This document shows, piece by piece, positions 48,146 to 57,651 of a stretch of 64,000 bases of DNA. Both the position numbers and the translations under genes were made by a program. Location of the stretch: positions 744,001 to 808,000 of the forward strand of contig NZ_CP064654.1 of assembly GCF_015529805.1 (NCBI RefSeq), read 5' to 3'. The notes beneath the pieces are model-generated. The model was given only the letters and a program-made list of their open reading frames with translations. It did not search any database and had not been told where the DNA came from. The stretch's first letter is position 1. Every line of letters begins with the position of its first letter. This DNA is from Qipengyuania soli. GTDB lineage: Bacteria > Pseudomonadota > Alphaproteobacteria > Sphingomonadales > Sphingomonadaceae.

Positions 48146-48222
48146 GGCGGAGTAGCTCAGGTGGTTAGAGCAGCGGAATCATAATCCGCGTGTCGGGGGT
48201 TCGAGTCCCTCCTCCGCTACCA
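48146..48222 (+). tRNA. tRNA with CAT anticodon (Met or Ile2)
   Basis: Acceptor GGCGGAG / CTCCGCT (with a G1-U72 wobble pair), D arm, anticodon stem GCGGA/TCCGC with loop ATCATAA, T loop TTCGAGT, encoded CCA at 48220-48222. The anticodon stem lacks the three G-C pairs of initiator tRNA, so it is elongator Met or the lysidine-type Ile2; the sequence alone does not decide. It directly borders the accessory region and its 3' end is a likely integration site. Confidence 0.95.
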
Positions 48223-48318
48223 GGAATTTCTTGCTTTCCAAAGGTATTAGCACGGCGAGGCGGTCGCTCGCGCCAGTATTCAATCGAACCGATCTGACGC
48301 TTTAGAAGTGCACCCGCT

Positions 48319-48771
48319 TCAGCTTGGGCGCTGTATTTCGATATGCTGCTGGTCGGAGAGCAGCCATTCAATCAGTTCCTCAACGGATTTGTCAGCACCG
48401 GACGCGGTCCTGACCGCGCATTCCCAGACGATCGCCACCCGCCAGTCACTGCCGCGAAGCTCAGTAATGTTGCGACGGTCTCGCTCCTGATTGGCGGCAA
48501 ATTTCGCCGCCCAAGAGTCGGTGCGCGTGGATGGCATTGTTGCGAGACGGCAGCCCGTGTGTCGGTGCCAGTAGCAACCGTGAACGAATACAACCGCATC
48601 ATGGCGCGGCATGACAAGGTCCGGTCGGCCAGGCAGGTCCTTGCGGTGAAGCCCGTAGCGGAAACCGGCAGCATGCAGTCTTCGTCGCACATTCATTTCC
48701 GGTTTCGTGTTCGCGCCACGAATGCCCCTCATCATTCGCGATCGCGTTTCTGGATCTACTATGTCGGCCAT
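48319..48771 (-). CDS. vsr: Very short patch repair endonuclease Vsr
   Basis: Nicks DNA 5' of T in T:G mismatches made by deamination of 5-methylcytosine. 150 residues starting MADIVDPETRSRMMRGIRGANTKPE. The catalytic Asp is in GRPDLVMPRHDAVVFVHGCYWHRHTGC, with the zinc and active-site His/Cys cluster, and the Phe/Trp intercalation region follows. It is divergent from the dcm gene with only 45 bases between starts, so they share a control region. Confidence 0.95.
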   Translation of the reverse strand: MADIVDPETRSRMMRGIRGANTKPEMNVRRRLHAAGFRYGLHRKDLPGRPDLVMPRHDAVVFVHGCYWHRHTGCRLATMPSTRTDSWAAKFAANQERDRRNITELRGSDWRVAIVWECAVRTASGADKSVEELIEWLLSDQQHIEIQRPS

Positions 48772-48816
48772 GTGAATTGATCCTGGATTATCCGAGCCTT
48801 CCTGGTAAGACGCCTG

Positions 48817-50382
48817 ATGAAGGGAAGACTGCAATTGGGTTCTGGTTTCAAGGTAGTAGACGTCTTTGCGGGGCCGGGCGGCCTCGCAGAAGGCTTCTCA
48901 TCATTCGTTGCAAATGATGGCTCGTCGCCATTCGATATCGCCTTGTCGGTGGAGAAAGAGAAGTCGGCGTTCGCAACGCTACGACTGAGAGCCTTCTCTC
49001 GGAAATTCGAAACGTTGCCTTGGGATTACTACCAGTTTCTCGCCGACAATCGTTCTCGAGAAGATCTTTTCGGCGCGTATCCGGAGCAGTGGAAGGCGGC
49101 GATTGACGAGACGCGTATGCTGGAACTGGGATCTGATGAGGCCAGAGCCGAACTCGACCCGATCTTGGATCGCCTCAGCAGGGAAGGCGAAACCGTGCTC
49201 ATCGGCGGGCCTCCCTGTCAGGCATACTCGCTGGTGGGTCGGGCCCGGAACAAGGGCAATACCGAATATGTCGCTTCCGACGACCATCGGCATTTCCTTT
49301 ACAAGGAATATATCCGGATCATCGAACGGCTCGAGCCAGCCGCCTTCGTGATGGAGAACGTGAAGGGAATGCTCTCGGCCACCGTCGATGGGGAAAGCAT
49401 GATAGATCGAATCATCGCTGACCTCCGGTCTATCGGAGGCGAGACTGACAGGTATCGATTGATACCTTTGGTCAGTCATCCCGACGGCGGATTGCGCGGC
49501 AACATCATATACGCCGAAAAGTTCGGCATCCCGCAGAAGCGGCATCGCGTAATCCTAATGGGCGTTCGCGCCGACTTGGTGAATGGGAGGGAGAACTTCC
49601 CACGCCTCGAGGCTGCCGACAGAGCGGTGACAGTGGCCGATGTCTTGGGTGGTATGGAGCGCCTTAGAAGCGGATTGAGCCGCGGGGGCGACGACGGCGA
49701 TCGCTGGCAAGCACAGGTGGCGACAGCCTTTTCGGAAGCTGCCGGCGCACTTCAAAACCAATCCGAAATGGGTGAAGTGCGAAACAGACTCAACGCATAT
49801 CGCGACGAGTTCCTCGCGGTCGACAAGGTGCTGGGCAGAAAGGGGACGCATGCGGCCCCCATCGCAAATAACGTCATCGCCGCTTGGTTGCAGGATCGCA
49901 ATCTCGAAGGCCTGCCGAACCACGAGACAAGAGGTCACATGCCCAGCGATCTCGCTCGCTACGCATTCGTCGCGACGTTCGCCGAGGTCACTGGCCGGAC
50001 TCCGAAAGCGAAGGACTTTCCTCCCGCATTGGCTCCTGATCACAAGAGCTGGAATAGCGGGAAGTTTGCCGATCGTTTCCGGGTGCAGCTCTGGGAGCAT
50101 CCTTCAACCACGATAACGAGCCACATCTCGAAGGACGGGCACTACTTCATTCATCCGGATCCTGCCCAGTGTCGCAGCCTGACGGTTCGGGAGGCGGCGA
50201 GGCTGCAGACCTTCCCCGATAACTATTTCTTCGAAGGAAACCGGACGCAGCAGTATGTCCAGGTCGGTAACGCTGTTCCACCTCTGCTAGCCAGACAGAT
50301 AGCCGCTGTGCTCTGGAAGATCTTGGATGATTCTGCCCTCAAACCGGATAAGCCAGCGAAAGAGCAGGTTCCGGTTCAGTAG
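48817..50382 (+). CDS. dcm: DNA (cytosine-5-) methyltransferase
   Basis: 521 residues. Motif I VFAGPGGLAEGF (17-27), IV with catalytic Cys GGPPCQAYS (130-138), VI MENVKG (179-184), VIII PQKRHRV (239-245), IX RSLTVREAARLQTFPD and X QVGNAVPPLLARQIA. A target-recognition domain of about 200 residues lies between VIII and IX. Insertion between motifs I and IV is longer than in Dcm of E. coli. The recognition sequence cannot be read. It pairs with vsr and ends overlapping the AIPR gene on the other strand by seven bases, so it is probably the modification part of the neighbouring restriction-like operon. Confidence 0.95.
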   Translation: MKGRLQLGSGFKVVDVFAGPGGLAEGFSSFVANDGSSPFDIALSVEKEKSAFATLRLRAFSRKFETLPWDYYQFLADNRSREDLFGAYPEQWKAAIDETRMLELGSDEARAELDPILDRLSREGETVLIGGPPCQAYSLVGRARNKGNTEYVASDDHRHFLYKEYIRIIERLEPAAFVMENVKGMLSATVDGESMIDRIIADLRSIGGETDRYRLIPLVSHPDGGLRGNIIYAEKFGIPQKRHRVILMGVRADLVNGRENFPRLEAADRAVTVADVLGGMERLRSGLSRGGDDGDRWQAQVATAFSEAAGALQNQSEMGEVRNRLNAYRDEFLAVDKVLGRKGTHAAPIANNVIAAWLQDRNLEGLPNHETRGHMPSDLARYAFVATFAEVTGRTPKAKDFPPALAPDHKSWNSGKFADRFRVQLWEHPSTTITSHISKDGHYFIHPDPAQCRSLTVREAARLQTFPDNYFFEGNRTQQYVQVGNAVPPLLARQIAAVLWKILDDSALKPDKPAKEQVPVQ

Positions 50383-52436
50383 AATTGCTCGAGGCGGTTT
50401 GCGACTGCGATTGCGATGACCGCCTGCTTCTCGGATGGCAGTTTTTGCGGGATGTGTGAGCAGACGGTAAGGATGCCTTTCTCCTTGGGAGAGATTTTCC
50501 CCATGTGCAGACCGAAATTGAGAATCTGACCCCAGTATTCCCCTCCTTGCTGCATCACTTCGGTCATGGCTTCGGCACCGCTCATCGCATTGCGATCCCT
50601 GCGATCACTATCTTTGGCGGCCTTCGCTTCCTGCGGGCTCACGAGAACGTCTCCGAAGCTCTCCGGGTAATCGAGATTCAATCTGCTTAGCTGTTCCCAG
50701 CAAGCCTGTTTCTTGGCCCACTCGCTGAAGTTCCGGACACCGTCAGGCGGGTTCGTGATCTGCTCGTTCGCTGCCTTGGCGGTAACTTTCAATGCCTCTT
50801 CGAGAGCGGCCGGAACGCGCTGAAGTTTCCAGACCCGGTCAAGATCGGGCACCTTTCCTTGCTGCTGTGCATCATGGACGAGCTTCGCAAACGCGTAGGT
50901 CACGATGTTGGCGCGATAGCCTCCCTCATACCAGTCCTGGGCCGGCACCAGCTTTTCGAGGGTCCTGAAGATGATTGCCTTGGCGACGAGGCGTTTGAAC
51001 CAGGTTTCGTCGAACTCACTTTCGTTCTTCTTCCACTCCTTTCCGATCGCACTGGCAAAGTTGCCGAAGTTTTTCTGTGCACCGAGGCTGACAACATGCG
51101 GCTTGCATCGATAGGAATTCTCGAATTTTGCCAGATCGGTCTTGGTGATGAACTGGCTTCGCGGAAACTCCGCCTTGAACTTGCGCTTTTCTGCCACGCT
51201 GCGCTTGCCGTATTCGTCTGCATACTGCCCGCGTGCCCGCTCATAGAACCACTTCGTCTCCCGGTATTCGTCTTCCCCGGACGGAGCCAGCACGCGGCGG
51301 GAAAACTCCTCCATCTGGACATGGAAGGGCTGGTTGGAAGAGAAGTCGGCCGCATTCACCTTGTTCTGGCTGTTTGCAAAAAGCGAGATGTTCGGGACAA
51401 TCTCCTCAACACTCGCTTTCGGAACGACTGTCAGCTTCATCTGCACGAAGACGTTCTTCAGTTGCGCTGGCGAGAGCTTCTTCGCCGCGTGTATGGAGGC
51501 GGTCGTCTGGCCCCCGTTCACGATCTGGAAGTTCTCGGCTGACATCAGGAACAGCCCATCTTCCATCTGGACTACCTCGACGCTCTCGGCGGTCGCCGTG
51601 AGACCGTTGTTGTAGGAGAAGAACATGGAGGGATCGTCCTTGATCGTGTCCCGGATCCCTCGGTTCACCTTATTCCTAGCCTGAAGAAAACTGCGAACGT
51701 TCGCTTCGAGAAGCCTTGCTCCCCATTTGTCGTAGATATCGGCCAGTTGCGATCCGGGCACGACGGCGATGTAGCTCTCGAGAGGAGCTCCTTCAAAGGA
51801 CGCCTTCAGGACGGATATCGGCTCGCCGAAATCATCGGCGAAATTCACGACGAGGTCGTCGCGTGTCTGTCCCGAACTGATGAAGCGCTCCAGGCGGGCG
51901 AGATCCCAGATCGATACGGTTGTCGGAATTCCGGCAATGGTTCCAAGACTGTGAGCGTCCCACGACCGAGCCTTGTTCAACCGGTTGGTAACGAGGATGA
52001 GCTTGATCTTGCCGAATTTCTTGATGTTGCGAACGAAGAAGTCAGCGAAGACGAACGCTGAACTTGTTTCCTCGAGCTTCTCGCTGAAGTTCGTATCGCG
52101 GGCTGCCTTGGTGAATTGGATCAGCTTGTTCAGCAGAGCCTTGATGTCGGCCTTCAGCAGTCCCCGTGGCTCTTCTGATCGGACGAAGTCGGAAATGATG
52201 ATGCTTAGCACGCCCTCTTCATCCCCGGGATCCCAGCAATACGCGCTTATCCCGATCGATTTCTTGTCATACATGCCTTCGTAGAAGCACTGCTCGAAAG
52301 CGCTGATCTCTCCCGCCTCGTCGAGGATCTCGCCCACTTTCTCCAAGAAGGCTTCGGACGTTATGAGGCCCATCGCATCGGCATCACCCTGAACATCAGC
52401 AATCAGTTCACGATGGAAGCTCGTCATTTCGTTCAT
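50376..52436 (-). CDS. AIPR family (abortive infection phage resistance) protein
   Basis: 686 residues. The AIPR core is clear: FLQARNKVNRGIRDTIKDDP, then MFFSYNNGLTATAES (272-285) and IVNGGQTTASIHAAKK (305-320). The N-terminal region is rich in acidic helices, and the C-terminus is helical. AIPR proteins were first linked to phage resistance in lactococci and often accompany restriction-like genes; no biochemical function is proven to my knowledge. The ATG overlaps the stop of the upstream nuclease gene by four bases (ATGA), so it is the last gene of a four-gene operon. Its stop overlaps the dcm stop from the other strand. Confidence 0.85.
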   Translation of the reverse strand: MNEMTSFHRELIADVQGDADAMGLITSEAFLEKVGEILDEAGEISAFEQCFYEGMYDKKSIGISAYCWDPGDEEGVLSIIISDFVRSEEPRGLLKADIKALLNKLIQFTKAARDTNFSEKLEETSSAFVFADFFVRNIKKFGKIKLILVTNRLNKARSWDAHSLGTIAGIPTTVSIWDLARLERFISSGQTRDDLVVNFADDFGEPISVLKASFEGAPLESYIAVVPGSQLADIYDKWGARLLEANVRSFLQARNKVNRGIRDTIKDDPSMFFSYNNGLTATAESVEVVQMEDGLFLMSAENFQIVNGGQTTASIHAAKKLSPAQLKNVFVQMKLTVVPKASVEEIVPNISLFANSQNKVNAADFSSNQPFHVQMEEFSRRVLAPSGEDEYRETKWFYERARGQYADEYGKRSVAEKRKFKAEFPRSQFITKTDLAKFENSYRCKPHVVSLGAQKNFGNFASAIGKEWKKNESEFDETWFKRLVAKAIIFRTLEKLVPAQDWYEGGYRANIVTYAFAKLVHDAQQQGKVPDLDRVWKLQRVPAALEEALKVTAKAANEQITNPPDGVRNFSEWAKKQACWEQLSRLNLDYPESFGDVLVSPQEAKAAKDSDRRDRNAMSGAEAMTEVMQQGGEYWGQILNFGLHMGKISPKEKGILTVCSHIPQKLPSEKQAVIAIAVANRLEQFY

Positions 52437-53401
52437 TTGGCAAGGCTTTCGGTGATCAGCGAAGAGACGTCTTCGAAGGCTATTTCGAACGGCACGCAGG
52501 CGTCGAGGGCGATCGAGTATCGGACACCGGAAACCCCAAGCTTCAAGGGTGTAGTGATGCGGGGGAAATCATCGCGGACTGAGTAAAAGTCAGGTTCGCC
52601 AGCTATCCATCTGCGCTCGGAATAGTCGTCCTCGAAATCGAAGCCGGTCGCAGCAAGGGCTTCCTCCCATCGCGAATAAGTCTCGAGATCGACTTGCGCG
52701 AAGACTTCTTCGAGAGCCTGCACATGATCGGTAAGGGTCATGCCGTGCGGCTTGATGACCGAGTCTACGGGCACGACTGTCAGCACAAGAGACGCACTTT
52801 CGATATCGGAAAGCTGATCTTCGGATGAGATTTGCACATACGGTCTAGCGGCGCCGCGCCGGGCCTTCACTTCAACAAGGCATTCGCCAAGTTCAAAATC
52901 CTTGGCCGAGCCAAACGGACCACGCCATGCCTCGATCGCAGAACTCGGTCCGGTCAGATCGATGAGTTTCTCGAGAAAGTGCAGTTCTCCTATTAGACCC
53001 CGCTGTTCCTCGAGCGACAGAATGTCCGACCGTCCGCCACGCAGGAGGTGGTGCCAGCGCAAGGTCCGGCGCAGAGCCCTCTGAAGCGCGTCCGCGTTTT
53101 CCGCGGCCTGTTCCCCGGCCGAAACGATGCTACGGCAGAGGCTTGCGAACAGTTCCTTCTGCTCGGGATCCTTGAGCAGCAGGACCAAGCCTTGCCTGCC
53201 TTCGAGGTCCCGATACGAGAGGTCGATATTCTTCATCTTCGGCAATGGGCGGATCGCTTCAGTGTCGGTATCGAGGCGAAGGACCAGTCCCGGCTCGCCC
53301 TTGTCCGACAGGACCCAGAAGAAATCGTGCTTGCCCTTGCTATCAACCCGCTTGGCTTCGGAGCCGCCCGAATGAAGATTCCCCCATGGGTTCTCAGTCA
53401 T
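52433..53401 (-). CDS. PD-(D/E)XK nuclease, DUF4420 type
   Basis: 322 residues starting MTENPWGNLHSGG. The nuclease core reads LIGELHFLEKLI (Glu about residue 140), then AKDFELGECLVEVKARRG with Asp 168 and the E-x-K at 177-179, the standard D...ExK triad of this superfamily. These proteins (PF14390) occur in operons with Z1 and GHKL ATPases. The ATG lies within the last codons of the Z1 gene (eight-base overlap), so translation is coupled. Probably the cleaving subunit, possibly helped by the Z1 helicase. Confidence 0.85.
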   Translation of the reverse strand: MTENPWGNLHSGGSEAKRVDSKGKHDFFWVLSDKGEPGLVLRLDTDTEAIRPLPKMKNIDLSYRDLEGRQGLVLLLKDPEQKELFASLCRSIVSAGEQAAENADALQRALRRTLRWHHLLRGGRSDILSLEEQRGLIGELHFLEKLIDLTGPSSAIEAWRGPFGSAKDFELGECLVEVKARRGAARPYVQISSEDQLSDIESASLVLTVVPVDSVIKPHGMTLTDHVQALEEVFAQVDLETYSRWEEALAATGFDFEDDYSERRWIAGEPDFYSVRDDFPRITTPLKLGVSGVRYSIALDACVPFEIAFEDVSSLITESLAK

Positions 53402-56144
53402 CTTCGAACTCCGTTTCTTCGTCGTCATCTGGATCGCCGAACATCTCCTGAAGCTTTGTTGTATTCAGGATGTATTCGACCTTCTTGTCGGCGTTTGCTG
53501 AAGGAGGGAAGCTGATGCCCCAGCCAACGACTGGCTCGGTCGGTAGCAATGCGGCCTGCTTTTCGGTCAGGCCATCGTCGGTGATGCGAATGTTGAACAG
53601 TATGAGGAGAGGGCGCTTTCGCACTTCCCGATAGATTCTATCGGGAAAGTTGCTTTTCGCCTTGCCCTCGCTTGATGCTCGGTAGTCCTGCTCAGCCTTT
53701 TCCCTTTGATGATCAGAGAGGCCGGCTCGCTCCACGCCACGTGACGCCAGACGAGCCTTCTTGTCGCTGATCGCGAGAAGGCCGTTCTCCTCAAGCGAGC
53801 TCCCACCGATCCTTCGCCGCACAGGTTTGATCTGCCAGCCATCAATCTCCTGAACTGGCTCGGGGCTCTGGCTGGTAGTGACTACAAGTAATTCCCATTC
53901 GGCAAGCTCATCTGCCGACCGCTTCCGAATGTATTCCCGCACAGGTCGCGTATCGGTAAGAATGGACTCGCGGACATTGTCGAACTCCCGCAGGAAGCTG
54001 TCGACCAGCTCGACCGGAACATGCCTGAGCAGGTATCCCCCCGGAACTTCCTCCGCTGAATTCTGCTCTTTTCCGATTCTGCGCAAACCTTCGAATAGTC
54101 GTGTCTGCGCTTCGCGGTTCCTCCGCCTTATCCCCTCATCGTTGCCAAGTTTCGTCGTTTCGATGAAGTTGTTCGAAAGCCCGACGAACAAGTGCTTTTC
54201 ACCCGAACCCATCTTGTTTCGCGCGGTCACCATGAGTGCGCTCGGGTGACTGCGCACGGCCAGACCGAACTCCTCGGGCGTTGCATTAGTCTGTTCCATG
54301 CGTTTGAGTTCGCGGAGTAGCTCATCTGTCGCTTCCGCGATGTGGGCATACCAGGAGGCCGCCTCTTCGGGCATCCAAATCCGGCAAAGATCCTCGTAAT
54401 TCGTTCGGTATCCGAACCATCGGCCCATTTGCATCAGCGTGTCATACATCATGGAGTTTCGCAGGAAGTAGGACACAGTTAGGCCTTCAAGGGTAAGGCC
54501 GCGGGATAGCGAGAAACCGCCCACGGCGATGACGGTGAGGCCTGTGTCGCCGGCATTTTCGTAATCAAGGCTACCGGGTGAAGAACTGTTGACCGCTATC
54601 ACCTGGGCCGAAGCCGCCGCGCCGAGAAGGTTCGCGAGAACCTCGTCCCACGTGGAAACCGAGGAATATTCGGCCTTCCACGTTTCCTGCAGCTCGGCGA
54701 TCTCCGGGCTGGCAGCGATCGCGTCGGACCTGCTCCCGTTCACGCGCAAGGCATTCTCGTAGACCTTGAGGATCTCGTAAAGCCGAAGCTTCAGGGTATT
54801 CTGGATGCCGGTGAATCGACTGGCATTGACCAGCATGGATGCGTGTTGCGCCTTCTGACCACGGGCATTCCTCAGGGCACGGGCAATGAGGAACGCTCTC
54901 AGTGCCTCCTTCATGCTTTCCGGCAACTCGGTGATCGGGTGGTCGATCTTGTGCTTGACCGGCAGCAGGTCGCCGTTGTCCTCAATGAATCTCAGATACT
55001 GCGGTCGTTCGGCTTCCTCGTCAGGCAGGCCGTCGATGAACACCTTCCGCGCACCGAAATAGTTCGACGGGGCATCGAGGCCGATGATGAAATGCCGAGG
55101 GAACAGGTCTTCGTTCTCGACATCCTCATCGGTGTCCGGATCGATGAAGATGTTGGCGAACGGGGTTGCCGTGTAGCCGACGTAGCAACTGCGCTGGAAC
55201 ATCCCGAGAAGGTCCCTGATCTGTCCATTGATGCGCGATATCTCGTTCCGTCCGTATTGAATATTGATTGACGCATTGTCGGCCTCATCATCGATCAGAA
55301 GCATCGGCTGATCGACCATTTCCGTCCCTTCGCGAGCGCTATGTTCCTTGAGCCAGTCGATGAGGTTCGATAGCGTCCGGTAGTTCTTCTTGATGACGAG
55401 AACGACGGGGACAGCGTAAGAGCTGATCTGGCTGGTATTGGTGGTCGCTGTAGCCTTGTTGAAGTCCCTCAGCGTGGTCGTGAGGCTAACGGGAGCCTTC
55501 CTGGCATCGTAGCGTCCGACCCCGATGATCTTTGGTTTGTCACGCGTGTCACGTTGCTCGAGGCGACCTGTGTCGCGACCGATGAAGCCCTCGTCTATGC
55601 GTGCCTGGGTCTGGTTGCGCAGGTTGTTGTGGATGCCCGCGATCACCACGATCAGCCGATAGCCGGCGTCCGCCGCCTTGCATACCAGACCGGTGTAGTT
55701 CGCCGTCTTGCCACTCTGGACATGGCCGACAACCATGCCCTTCCGGTCCCAAGCCTTCTCGTCGCGCGGATTTCCCATGCGCCCCAAAATCCGGTCGGTA
55801 ACCTCGTCGGTCGAGGTGATGACATCACCGGGAAGGCGCTTGTCCTGGAGAAGCTTCTTGTATCGATCCCAGTAGTAAGGTTCGAAAAGTTCGTTCGCCT
55901 TGGCGTCTTCCAGCCACGGCTTGAAATCCTTCGAGGTGACGACTGCCCCGAAGCCCATGCTGATACCGATCCGTTCCTCGAGTTCGCGCGCCAGCTGCTC
56001 GCATTGCTCATCGCTAACGTCTTCGAAGATCGGGATCGCCCGGGTCTGCTCGATCCTTTCGCGAATGCTCTCGCCCGTCCTGTTCTGGTCATTCGCGACG
56101 AGCACCGAGACCATTTGATCGAGCTGACGGAGAGGGTCATTCAT
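53394..56144 (-). CDS. Z1 domain superfamily II helicase/endonuclease-associated ATPase
   Basis: 916 residues. Walker A GHVQSGKTANY (140-150) and DEAD-like Walker B LLIDDEADNASI (285-289 DDEAD) are intact, followed by YVGYTATPFANIF (motif III type) and the Z1 domain (LTVIAVGGFSLSRGLTLEGLTVSYFLR, then LMQMGRWFGYR as motif VI). The family is found only in modification-linked defence clusters. An acidic C-terminal tail (DPDDDEETEFEDD) is notable. Start at 56144 overlaps the end of the GHKL ATPase gene by eight bases; ATG 56153 is an alternative. Confidence 0.92.
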   Translation of the reverse strand: MNDPLRQLDQMVSVLVANDQNRTGESIRERIEQTRAIPIFEDVSDEQCEQLARELEERIGISMGFGAVVTSKDFKPWLEDAKANELFEPYYWDRYKKLLQDKRLPGDVITSTDEVTDRILGRMGNPRDEKAWDRKGMVVGHVQSGKTANYTGLVCKAADAGYRLIVVIAGIHNNLRNQTQARIDEGFIGRDTGRLEQRDTRDKPKIIGVGRYDARKAPVSLTTTLRDFNKATATTNTSQISSYAVPVVLVIKKNYRTLSNLIDWLKEHSAREGTEMVDQPMLLIDDEADNASINIQYGRNEISRINGQIRDLLGMFQRSCYVGYTATPFANIFIDPDTDEDVENEDLFPRHFIIGLDAPSNYFGARKVFIDGLPDEEAERPQYLRFIEDNGDLLPVKHKIDHPITELPESMKEALRAFLIARALRNARGQKAQHASMLVNASRFTGIQNTLKLRLYEILKVYENALRVNGSRSDAIAASPEIAELQETWKAEYSSVSTWDEVLANLLGAAASAQVIAVNSSSPGSLDYENAGDTGLTVIAVGGFSLSRGLTLEGLTVSYFLRNSMMYDTLMQMGRWFGYRTNYEDLCRIWMPEEAASWYAHIAEATDELLRELKRMEQTNATPEEFGLAVRSHPSALMVTARNKMGSGEKHLFVGLSNNFIETTKLGNDEGIRRRNREAQTRLFEGLRRIGKEQNSAEEVPGGYLLRHVPVELVDSFLREFDNVRESILTDTRPVREYIRKRSADELAEWELLVVTTSQSPEPVQEIDGWQIKPVRRRIGGSSLEENGLLAISDKKARLASRGVERAGLSDHQREKAEQDYRASSEGKAKSNFPDRIYREVRKRPLLILFNIRITDDGLTEKQAALLPTEPVVGWGISFPPSANADKKVEYILNTTKLQEMFGDPDDDEETEFEDD

Positions 56145-57651
56145 TACCGGCATGTTCCTTGATGATGTTCGCGACAAGCGATGAAGTTTCGCTCCAATTG
56201 TCCCTGAAGGGATCGATCTGTCGCACGAGAGTCTCCACCCTTGCGGCGTCATGCCCTTGCTCGAAAAGGCGCGGAATTATGGCGGCAGCCATCTGCCGCG
56301 CCGCCTCGGTATCGACGCCCTCGGTGGTCACCTTTTCGGCGCTTCCCGAGAAGTCGGCATGCAACGCGGCAACCGGCATAGTGGAGCCGAGAAGGCCTAT
56401 GAGATTGGCGAATTCCGCCTGCTGCTGCGGAGCAAGATTTGCTGAAAAGTCCGACAATAGCGGATGCGCCGGATCAGGCCGGTAGATGATCGTTCCGTCC
56501 TTCTGGACACGCTGCCAGAGAGGCATGCTGGTCTCATCGACGAGCCTTTGGCCTCGTCTCTGATAGGTCCTGCGAGAAGTCAGCGAGAGCCGCTCCACGA
56601 GCAGGCGCATCCGCTCCCGGACAGCAGGAGGAAGTTGCGCAGAGGCCTTCTTTACATCGATCTTCCAGTCAGCATCCATCGTGTTCGGTATGTCGACACG
56701 TATGCGACAGAGTTTTGTCAGTTCTGTCTGTCGAGCAAGTCCCAGCCAGCTTCCTGCAATGATGAGGCGCCGCCCGCGATAGACGTAAAAGCCTTGGCTC
56801 TTGAGGTGACCGTCGGGGCCGCCCAGATCTTCCCAATCGGCTTTCGAGATGGACTTATGGTGCGGAAGCGTGAAACTTTGAAAAATCACAGTTCCGCGCC
56901 CTAGCTTCAGCTCATCCCGCGGCTCGCATTGATGCGAGGGAAACGCACGTCCAAACGGGTCAAGTGGTTCGAGTTCGCGTCCATTGAGCGATAGTCGAAG
57001 GGGTGGTCGATCATCCTCCATGAACCGGTGAAAGACGAGGCGGATATGACGTTCGGCCTCTGCGATCATCCGATTGACATGCTCGGAGCGCCTTCGATCG
57101 TCGTTCTCTATGCCTCCTGAAAGCCGGTCGAGTGATCTCCAAATTACTAAAGTGCCAGTATTTTCCAACCTGTCGGCCCACAGGAGATTTGCGACGTCGT
57201 GATGGGTCTCGATCTCCCAGCGATTGCTCCGGCCTACTTCGTCGAGATCCCACGTAGCGCCAACCGTCTGTCCGTTCTTTCGACTAACGACGGTAAGCTT
57301 CTTGCATTGCGAAAAGCTCGCACTTTTCAGGCCTAATCCAAACCTGCCAAGGTCACCGGAATCGCGCACGTCAAGCGGGTTGCGGCTGCCTGGGCGCATC
57401 GCTTCCACAAGTTCCCCAAGGTCCATGCCCTGTCCATCGTCCAGAATGCCGATGGCGGGATCGGCACCATTCGCATCACAGAGAATGGCAATTTTGCGCG
57501 CACCGGCCGTTATCGAGTTGTCGATAATGTCTGCGAGTGCCGTCTCACAAGAATACCCGATGTCTCGCAGACTCTGGATGAGCGAGGCTGCATAAGGCGT
57601 CGCGTCTGCCACCGTTCTATTTCCGCTGGTCGCGCTGATTTTATCAGGCAC
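56137..57651 (-). CDS. GHKL ATPase, MORC/MutL-like
   Basis: 504 residues from a GTG at 57651 (GGGGGA upstream; longer readings to 57741 start at a poor TTG). The Bergerat fold is complete: N box ALADIIDNSITAG (about 38-50), DDGQGMD (71-77), and GRFGLGLKSASF (102-113). An S5-like transducer region follows (KLGRGTVIFQSF, KIDVKKASAQLP), then a long C-terminal part. It resembles the prokaryotic relatives of eukaryotic MORC proteins described in restriction-modification contexts. First gene of the operon; it may act as an ATP-driven clamp that loads the Z1 and nuclease proteins. Confidence 0.88.
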   Translation of the reverse strand: MPDKISATSGNRTVADATPYAASLIQSLRDIGYSCETALADIIDNSITAGARKIAILCDANGADPAIGILDDGQGMDLGELVEAMRPGSRNPLDVRDSGDLGRFGLGLKSASFSQCKKLTVVSRKNGQTVGATWDLDEVGRSNRWEIETHHDVANLLWADRLENTGTLVIWRSLDRLSGGIENDDRRRSEHVNRMIAEAERHIRLVFHRFMEDDRPPLRLSLNGRELEPLDPFGRAFPSHQCEPRDELKLGRGTVIFQSFTLPHHKSISKADWEDLGGPDGHLKSQGFYVYRGRRLIIAGSWLGLARQTELTKLCRIRVDIPNTMDADWKIDVKKASAQLPPAVRERMRLLVERLSLTSRRTYQRRGQRLVDETSMPLWQRVQKDGTIIYRPDPAHPLLSDFSANLAPQQQAEFANLIGLLGSTMPVAALHADFSGSAEKVTTEGVDTEAARQMAAAIIPRLFEQGHDAARVETLVRQIDPFRDNWSETSSLVANIIKEHAGNE

